Part shown: positions 6,953 to 10,643 of the stretch, one piece after another
How the letters are laid out: each line of letters opens with the position of its first letter
Numbering within the stretch: the first letter of the stretch is position 1
Source of the DNA: Candidatus Altarchaeales archaeon
GTDB lineage: Archaea > Altiarchaeota > Altiarchaeia > IMC4 > QMZM01
DNA: 10,643 nucleotides
Reading direction: 5' to 3'
Assembly: GCA_003663045.1 (NCBI GenBank)
Contig: QMZG01000030.1
Coordinates: forward strand, 1 to 10,643
The notes under the pieces: model-generated
Database searches by the model: none
Seen by the model: only the letters and a program-made list of their open reading frames with translations
Told to the model about the DNA's origin: nothing
Translations under genes and position numbers: made by a program

Positions 6953-6963
6953 TATTTATTAAC
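6953..6963. promoter_or_regulatory. Shared TATA-like element between divergent genes
   Basis: The ATGs at 6933 (- strand) and 6987 (+ strand) are 53 bases apart. A TATA box 26-27 bases before each would fall on the same spot, near 6960. The sequence there, ATTTATTAACT (AGTTAATAAAT on the other strand), is TATA-like in both directions. No Shine-Dalgarno sequence precedes either start, so both genes may be leaderless and share or compete for one element. Confidence 0.4.
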
Positions 6964-6986
6964 TTTAAATTTAAATCCTTAATAAA

Positions 6987-7556
6987 ATGATCCAGGATAG
7001 AATAAAGGAAATGGGTTATGAGGTATTTCTTGGTTTAGTGGCAGCTATAATAGTCTTAGCCTTTATTTATCAGTTCATCATCGGAAACCTCTTTCTGGCC
7101 TTGCTCTCCATGGGAATAGCAATATTTGGATGTTATTACATCTTTAAATATATCACAGAGGAAGAGGAGCCATTGAAATTAATGCAGGGGGAGGAATTAT
7201 TGCTGAGGACATTGGATAGAGGGGCCGTTTTATTTCCAAGAAAAAAGGGGAAATTCTTTGGTAAAAAGGGGCACAGGGATCTAAGCCTGTATCTTACATC
7301 TGAGAGGATACTGGCTCGAAGTCACGGGGAATTTGTCTTGGATCTACCTCTGGATTCTATACAAAATTTCAGAGAGGAGGAAAAATTAAGAAGTAAATAC
7401 ATCCGAATTACATTCTTGGAAAAGGGTAAAGAAAAAGACATTCTCCTCTTTGTTGGAAATACGAATCTTTGGATGGAAAAATTAAAGGGATTGATAAAGC
7501 CCGATGAGGAGGAATTTTCTAAAGATGTCGGAAAGGTAAAGAATTTGATTAGATGA
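6987..7556 (+). CDS. Membrane-anchored PH-like (bPH/GRAM-type) domain protein
   Basis: 189 residues. A short polar N-terminus is followed by two membrane helices (about 11-32 and 34-53) and then an acidic linker. A cytoplasmic domain at about 66-170 has the pattern of bacterial/archaeal PH-like domains: G-E-E-L-L-L-R strand, then L-S-L-Y-L-T-S-E-R-I-L-A (99-110), L-P-L-D-S-I (120-125), a basic strand ending I-R-I-T-F (139-143), a turn, and a closing helix with W162. A Lys/Arg/Gly-rich loop (85-98) could touch lipid head groups. Such domains act as membrane or protein adaptors; the specific role is unknown. Its stop overlaps the start of the next gene (ATGA at 7553-7556), so it is very likely co-translated with the first pilin-like protein. 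No Shine-Dalgarno sequence is seen; the start is supported by a TATA-like element about 26-28 bases upstream. Confidence 0.65.
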   Translation: MIQDRIKEMGYEVFLGLVAAIIVLAFIYQFIIGNLFLALLSMGIAIFGCYYIFKYITEEEEPLKLMQGEELLLRTLDRGAVLFPRKKGKFFGKKGHRDLSLYLTSERILARSHGEFVLDLPLDSIQNFREEEKLRSKYIRITFLEKGKEKDILLFVGNTNLWMEKLKGLIKPDEEEFSKDVGKVKNLIR

Positions 7557-8299
7557 AATTCTACAAGTCAATATTGGTGATGGGGATTTTATTGATTTGG
7601 TGTAGTGGAGCAGTATCTGCTTATCGCATAATCTGTGAATGTACGGGCACATGTCATGGTGGGGAGATAAAGGCAACTGGTATGGAAACCTATACTAGTC
7701 TTATACCATTAGAAATTTTAGAGGAGCTATTTTCAAACCCCCTACATCTTATTGATCCATATACAGCTAAAAAATATACTGATTTGGTATATGCACTTGG
7801 AACTGCTCAAAAAAATTGCCTTGAAAAATGGGGTACCTCGTGTGGTGGACTGACTAACTATCTCGATGATTCAACGAACTGTGATATGTGGTGTCAGGGA
7901 TTAAGTGATGATGTAGAGGTAGTTAAATGGTCAGTATTTGGGATAGTGGATCTAGTAGACATAAAAGCAGATGTATTAACGTCATGTAAAAAAGCATGTG
8001 AAAGTAAATGTGGACTCAATGAGACAATACATAGCATCGTATCCATAATCTACTATATCGCAGGGATTATCGCAGCGATAATGTTCGTGATTAATGGATA
8101 TAAATTCATAACATCAACTACACCAGAGGATAGAGACGATGCAAAGAAGGGGGTTGTGTATATTATTCTGGCTTTGATTATTATTGCTATCGCAGGTTCT
8201 CTGGTGGATTTATTGATGGGTGGTGTTGCTTTACCAGGTGGCCCAAATATTCAGCCAGACCCAAAGGATCTAAATGTGATGAAGTGTGTCGTGAAATAA
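7553..8299 (+). CDS. Secreted Cys-rich protein with C-terminal VirB2/TrbC-like pilin hairpin
   Basis: 248 residues. A Sec signal peptide is clear (hydrophobic 6-22, cleavage plausible after VSA at 21-23). The ectodomain at about 24-160 has ten Cys (28, 30, 34, 89, 97, 110, 114, 145, 149, 153). Next comes a hairpin: helix about 162-184, loop T-S-T-T-P-E-D-R-D-D-A-K-K-G (187-200), helix about 201-222, and a short tail with C245. The hairpin is the type IV secretion pilin pattern: two helices, cytoplasmic charged loop, both ends outside. That topology agrees with an exported Cys-rich N-terminus. The segment C-E-S-K-C-G-L-N-E-T-I (149-159) is almost repeated in the next gene. Typical VirB2 pilins are about 70-80 residues once mature, so this is a pilin-like hairpin carrying a large added domain. 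It could be a pilin, a tip adhesin or a membrane receptor. Confidence 0.68.
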   Translation: MKFYKSILVMGILLIWCSGAVSAYRIICECTGTCHGGEIKATGMETYTSLIPLEILEELFSNPLHLIDPYTAKKYTDLVYALGTAQKNCLEKWGTSCGGLTNYLDDSTNCDMWCQGLSDDVEVVKWSVFGIVDLVDIKADVLTSCKKACESKCGLNETIHSIVSIIYYIAGIIAAIMFVINGYKFITSTTPEDRDDAKKGVVYIILALIIIAIAGSLVDLLMGGVALPGGPNIQPDPKDLNVMKCVVK

Positions 8300-8318
8300 T
8301 GATTACAAAAAATCCTAC

Positions 8319-8324
8319 TTTTTT
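8319..8324 (+). promoter_or_regulatory. T6 tract between the two Cys-rich genes: terminator or TATA-like site
   Basis: The 47-base gap contains CTACTTTTTTAAGTC. The T6 could end the upstream transcript. Alternatively TTTTTTAA is centred about 24-25 bases before the ATG at 8347, so it could serve as a weak TATA element. The sequence alone does not decide. Confidence 0.3.
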
Positions 8325-8346
8325 AAGTCATCATTCAAATGATTAA

Positions 8347-9744
8347 ATGAGAATGAAACACAAATTCATCTTGCTGGTTGTGGTGGGGATTTTGATCTTG
8401 ATTTTAGTGTCTAGTGGAGTAATGGCTGAGCATTGTGAAGGTATTGGACCATACGATACAAAATTAGATGATGGTGATTGTCATGCTGTGGTATATAGAT
8501 ATTTGAGTCTTGAATTATCGGCTGAGTTATATGTAAAGAGTATTTTATATAAGATGGCTAATTGTCCCGGACCTGATAAGATAGAAGCAGACAGTAGTGA
8601 AGTGTATTGTGGAAGATGTAAGATTACGAATAAAGCTACTGGCCCGAGTAAAGCATGGGAGGACGCATGTTTGGAGGAGATTGAAGAGCTTCAAACTTGC
8701 GCTGACTTAGGCGGGGAATGGTGCGAGGTAGGGGGTTCCTGTGATGGGGATGATATAACCTCCCAGGCTTCTGATGTTTTTTCATACCCCGGCCAGGTGT
8801 GCTGTGACGGAACCTGTGAGCCCCCGACAGGAACTGAACCATGCAAAGATGCTGGAGGATACTGTCTTACTACAGCCTCTTGTAATCCTGGATATTACCC
8901 AGATCCTAATGTGGGTCATAAATATACTGATTGTGCACTTGGAATATCTTGTTGTTTACCATTAACTGAAACTTGCGCTGACTTAGGCGGAGAATGGTGC
9001 GAGGTAGGTTACGAATGTAATGGAGATGATCTCACATCTCAAGCTTCTGATGCTGGATTGTATCCAGGGCAGGTGTGCTGTGACGGAACCTGTGAAGAGA
9101 TTCCAGGAGATCAACCCTGTAAAAAAGCAGGTGGTTATTGTGGGAGTACTTGTAATCCTGGATATTACCCAGATCCTAATGTGGGTCATAAATATACTGA
9201 TTGTGCGATGGGGATACCTTGTTGTTTACCTATTGGTTTTGAACCCCCGACAATCTCAACAACAATCACTACATTACCCTCTCTTATCGTATCATGCACC
9301 TGCGATTGCACAACTGCTGGTCAAACAATAACTATAACTGCACATGGCACAAGTCTTGAGGAATGTAAGAAAGCGTGTGCTGGAATTTGTGGTGGATATA
9401 CAGATTGCCCTACAGATGAGTTTCCAGAATGTCCCGCTTGCTGTGCTGATTATTGTTCACAATTTGCTGATAATGATATGAAAAACTCTTGTATAAATGC
9501 ATGTGAAAGTATATGTGGACTCAATAATACAATCTATGGTATCACTGAGATAATCTACTACATAGCAGGGATTATAGCTGCTATAATGTTCGTTATTTAT
9601 GGCTATAAATTAATAACCTCAACTACACCAGAGGAGAGGGATGATGCCAAAAGAGGGATCATGTATGTTATCCTGGCTTTAATTCTTATTGCTGTTGCAG
9701 GTTCTCTGGTAAATTTGCTGATAGGGAATATAGCCCATCCATGA
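8347..9744 (+). CDS. Large secreted Cys-rich repeat protein with C-terminal VirB2/TrbC-like pilin hairpin
   Basis: 465 residues. A signal peptide (hydrophobic 8-24, cleavage plausible near VMA at 25-27) is followed by a unique Cys-containing region (30-116). Two tandem repeats of 92 and 90 residues follow (117-208 and 209-298), each with about eleven Cys including two CC pairs. A Thr-rich linker (300-311) leads to a third Cys-rich stretch (317-390). The C-terminal hairpin has a helix at about 401-421, the loop T-S-T-T-P-E-E-R-D-D-A-K-R-G (424-437) and a helix at 438-459. From C386 on it is very close to the preceding protein, so the two genes are paralogues at the C-terminus with different ectodomains. 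A disulfide-rich surface or pilus-associated protein is inferred. The start at 8347 gives MRMKHK; an ATG two codons in is an alternative. No clear Shine-Dalgarno sequence is present. Confidence 0.7.
   Translation: MRMKHKFILLVVVGILILILVSSGVMAEHCEGIGPYDTKLDDGDCHAVVYRYLSLELSAELYVKSILYKMANCPGPDKIEADSSEVYCGRCKITNKATGPSKAWEDACLEEIEELQTCADLGGEWCEVGGSCDGDDITSQASDVFSYPGQVCCDGTCEPPTGTEPCKDAGGYCLTTASCNPGYYPDPNVGHKYTDCALGISCCLPLTETCADLGGEWCEVGYECNGDDLTSQASDAGLYPGQVCCDGTCEEIPGDQPCKKAGGYCGSTCNPGYYPDPNVGHKYTDCAMGIPCCLPIGFEPPTISTTITTLPSLIVSCTCDCTTAGQTITITAHGTSLEECKKACAGICGGYTDCPTDEFPECPACCADYCSQFADNDMKNSCINACESICGLNNTIYGITEIIYYIAGIIAAIMFVIYGYKLITSTTPEERDDAKRGIMYVILALILIAVAGSLVNLLIGNIAHP
8695..9240 (+). repeat. 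In-frame tandem Cys-rich repeat (276 + 270 bases)
   Basis: Unit 1 is 8695-8970 and unit 2 is 8971-9240. They share a perfect 58-base block (8879-8936 and 9149-9206), a 26-base block around the CCDGTC codons, and a nearly identical opening (TCADLGGEWCEVG). The segments between have diverged at DNA and protein level. Each unit itself has two related halves of the type C-x(3)-G-G-x(1,2)-C ... CC, so the array is a duplication of a duplication. Confidence 0.9.
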
Positions 9745-9806
9745 GATTAGAAAAAAATCCAACCAACTATCAATCCCATAAGAATCTAACTAGAATTTTT
9801 CCACGA

Positions 9807-9830
9807 ATAGCTACATTGCTATGGGCTTTT
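9807..9830 (+). terminator. Weak hairpin plus T-run after the pilin-like genes
   Basis: ATAGC, a six-base loop and GCTAT (9807-9822) are followed by GGGCTTTT. A T5 run also lies just before (9796-9800). Either could end the transcript of the Cys-rich gene. The rest of the 135-base gap contains only the Dph6 promoter region. Confidence 0.3.
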
Positions 9831-9850
9831 AGCATTCATGTGATTATATG

Positions 9851-9860
9851 AAAATATATG
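9851..9860 (+). promoter_or_regulatory. Candidate TATA box of the Dph6 gene
   Basis: AAAATATATG is centred about 24-25 bases before the ATG at 9880. Another TATA-like ATTATATG lies just upstream (9843-9850). Confidence 0.45.
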
Positions 9861-9868
9861 ACAAGATT

Positions 9869-9874
9869 AGGGGA
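9869..9874 (+). promoter_or_regulatory. Possible ribosome binding site for Dph6
   Basis: AGGGGA ends five bases before the ATG at 9880, a partial match to the anti-Shine-Dalgarno end of archaeal 16S rRNA. It is the clearest such site in the window and supports this start. Confidence 0.4.
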
Positions 9875-9879
9875 TACAT

Positions 9880-10548
9880 ATGAGACTCGCGGCACTAACC
9901 TCGGGGGGGAAGGATTCCTTGTATGCGGTTTATCTTGCAAGGAAGGGGGGTCACGATATTAGATATCTACTCTCGATGACGCCAGAGAGTCATGAGAGTT
10001 ATATGTTTCACCACCCGAATATCGAGCTGACCGAGATTCAGGCAGAACTTATGGGAATTCCATTGCTCGTTGAAAAGACCTCGGGCGAGAAAGAAGAGGA
10101 ATTGAAGGACCTTGAAAGATTAATCCTTAGGGTAAAGGACGAAGTGGATGGAATCTTAACGGGTGTAATTGCCTCAAACTATCAGAGGGAGAGAATTGAC
10201 GGAATATGCGAGAAATTTTCTCTGGAGTGTATTTCTCCGTTGTGGCACATTAACCCAGAGAAATACTGGCATGAGCTTATGAGATCTGGCTTCAGGATTA
10301 TGATTACCTCAGTTTCTGCGGAGGGTCTGGATAAAGGCTGGCTGGGAAGGATTATCGACGAAAAGGCAATAGACGAATTGAAGGAGTTGAACAGAAGATT
10401 CAAGATTCATTTAAGCTTTGAGGGCGGCGAGGCCGAAACACTGGTCCTTGACTGCCCGATGTTCAGGAAAGGAATCAAGATTGTTGAAGCGAAAAGGGAA
10501 TGGGACGGGCAGAGAGGAACTTATGTCATAAAAAGATGGGTTTATTAA
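9880..10548 (+). CDS. dph6: Diphthine--ammonia ligase, archaeal Dph6 type
   Basis: 222 residues, full length for the archaeal single-domain form. It catalyses the last step of diphthamide synthesis on elongation factor 2, the ATP- and ammonia-dependent amidation of diphthine. The N-terminal PP-loop SGGKDS (8-13) binds ATP in the N-type ATP pyrophosphatase fold. Other family marks are the S-M-x-P-E-x-x-E-S-Y-M-F-H segment (32-44), G-V-I-A-S-N-Y-Q-R-E-R-I-D (95-107), P-L-W (120-122), and the diagnostic G-G-E-A-E-T-L-V-L-D-C-P-M-F (182-195). The eukaryotic enzyme has an additional C-terminal domain that is absent here, as is usual in archaea. It is on the same strand as the pilin-like genes but separated by 135 bases with its own promoter-like sequence, so it is probably a separate housekeeping unit that marks the edge of the secretion-like locus. 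Confidence 0.92.
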   Translation: MRLAALTSGGKDSLYAVYLARKGGHDIRYLLSMTPESHESYMFHHPNIELTEIQAELMGIPLLVEKTSGEKEEELKDLERLILRVKDEVDGILTGVIASNYQRERIDGICEKFSLECISPLWHINPEKYWHELMRSGFRIMITSVSAEGLDKGWLGRIIDEKAIDELKELNRRFKIHLSFEGGEAETLVLDCPMFRKGIKIVEAKREWDGQRGTYVIKRWVY

Positions 10549-10552
10549 TCCT

Positions 10553-10580
10553 TCAGCTCTAATAATAATGTCAGCTCTAA
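10553..10580. repeat. 10-base direct repeat before the last start codon
   Basis: TCAGCTCTAA occurs at 10553-10562 and 10571-10580, 18 bases apart, directly before the ATG at 10582. It could be an operator but may be chance. Confidence 0.4.
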
Positions 10581-10581
10581 A

Positions 10582-10643
10582 ATGATCTCCGTTAAAAGGT
10601 TATTACCTCTTTTTGTTGTTTTAATGCTGAGCATGTGCATTCG
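10582..10643 (+). CDS. Possible 5' end of a secreted or membrane protein gene (cut by the window)
   Basis: ATG at 10582 opens a frame that reads M-I-S-V-K-R-L-L-P-L-F-V-V-L-M-L-S-M-C-I to the window edge: one basic patch followed by a hydrophobic run, as in a signal peptide or first membrane helix. No Shine-Dalgarno sequence is seen. Only 20 codons are visible, so this is tentative and no function can be given. The ATG at 10569 hits a stop after five codons and is not an alternative. Confidence 0.4.
   Translation, partial: MISVKRLLPLFVVLMLSMCI

Noticed and set aside
6325..6986. CRISPR array, tRNA or integrase attachment site in the gene-poor stretch
   Set aside because: Repeats here are only 10-13 bases and adjacent, without spacers. 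No cloverleaf-like sequence or tRNA 3' end is seen.
9020..9331. 103-codon + strand frame inside the Cys-rich repeat gene
   Set aside because: It is an out-of-frame shadow of the repeat; a similar shadow exists at 8774-8965 because the DNA is duplicated.
7553..9744. Class III (archaeal type IV pilin/archaellin) signal in the Cys-rich proteins
   Set aside because: The N-termini look like ordinary Sec signal peptides with Ala-type cleavage sites, and the second hydrophobic region is a C-terminal hairpin rather than an N-terminal pilin helix.
1..10643. AGCATGTGC near both ends of the window, as if a circular overlap
   Set aside because: Only nine bases match and the sequences diverge immediately after; this is expected by chance.

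Overview
The window looks archaeal. Its best-recognised gene is an archaeal-type diphthine–ammonia ligase (Dph6), Arg is mostly AGA/AGG and Ile is often ATA, the DNA is A+T-rich, and several genes show an AT-rich TATA-like element about 25 bases before the start codon with no Shine-Dalgarno sequence, as in leaderless archaeal transcripts. I cannot fix the lineage; no rRNA, tRNA or ribosomal protein gene is present.

Layout. (1) Positions 1-5140, + strand: five tandem, nearly abutting or ATGA-overlapping genes for polytopic membrane proteins of 323-360 residues. They are divergent paralogues. Each has an N-terminal hydrophobic or signal-like segment (the first gene probably lacks its true 5' end), a two-helix hairpin around an S-S/T-S-P-E-G-R-x-x-A-K loop, and a C-terminal membrane block with a conserved Leu-Phe-Pro and a Gln...Trp-(Thr)-Phe motif. 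(2) Positions 5164-6324, - strand: a stomatin/SPFH (band 7) protein, convergent with the array. (3) Positions 6325-6986: a gene-poor stretch that holds two very small membrane-protein genes on the - strand (59 and 51 aa). They are paralogues of each other. Candidate promoters and short direct repeats surround them. (4) Positions 6987-9744, + strand: a membrane-anchored PH-like protein, translationally coupled to the first of two secreted, Cys-rich proteins whose C-termini are a VirB2/TrbC-like pilin hairpin. The second has a nested Cys-rich repeat. (5) Positions 9880-10548, + strand: Dph6, unrelated housekeeping. (6) Positions 10582 to the end: possibly the signal peptide of a further gene.

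How they may work together (inference): the loop motif S/T-S/T-S/T-P-E-x-R-x-x-A-K is shared by the two Cys-rich proteins and the five polytopic proteins, seven genes in all. It resembles the cytoplasmic loop of VirB2/TrbC-type IV secretion pilins. The C-terminal part of the five proteins resembles VirB6/TrbL/CedA-type channel subunits in general pattern. The simplest reading is part of an archaeal type IV secretion-like or DNA-transfer (Ced/Ted-like) apparatus with an unusually multiplied inner-membrane subunit and large disulfide-rich surface domains on the pilin-like subunits. The SPFH, PH-like and mini-membrane proteins would be possible accessory factors. No ATPase (VirB4/HerA/CedB) is visible here, so the assignment depends on the flanking DNA and on structure comparison.
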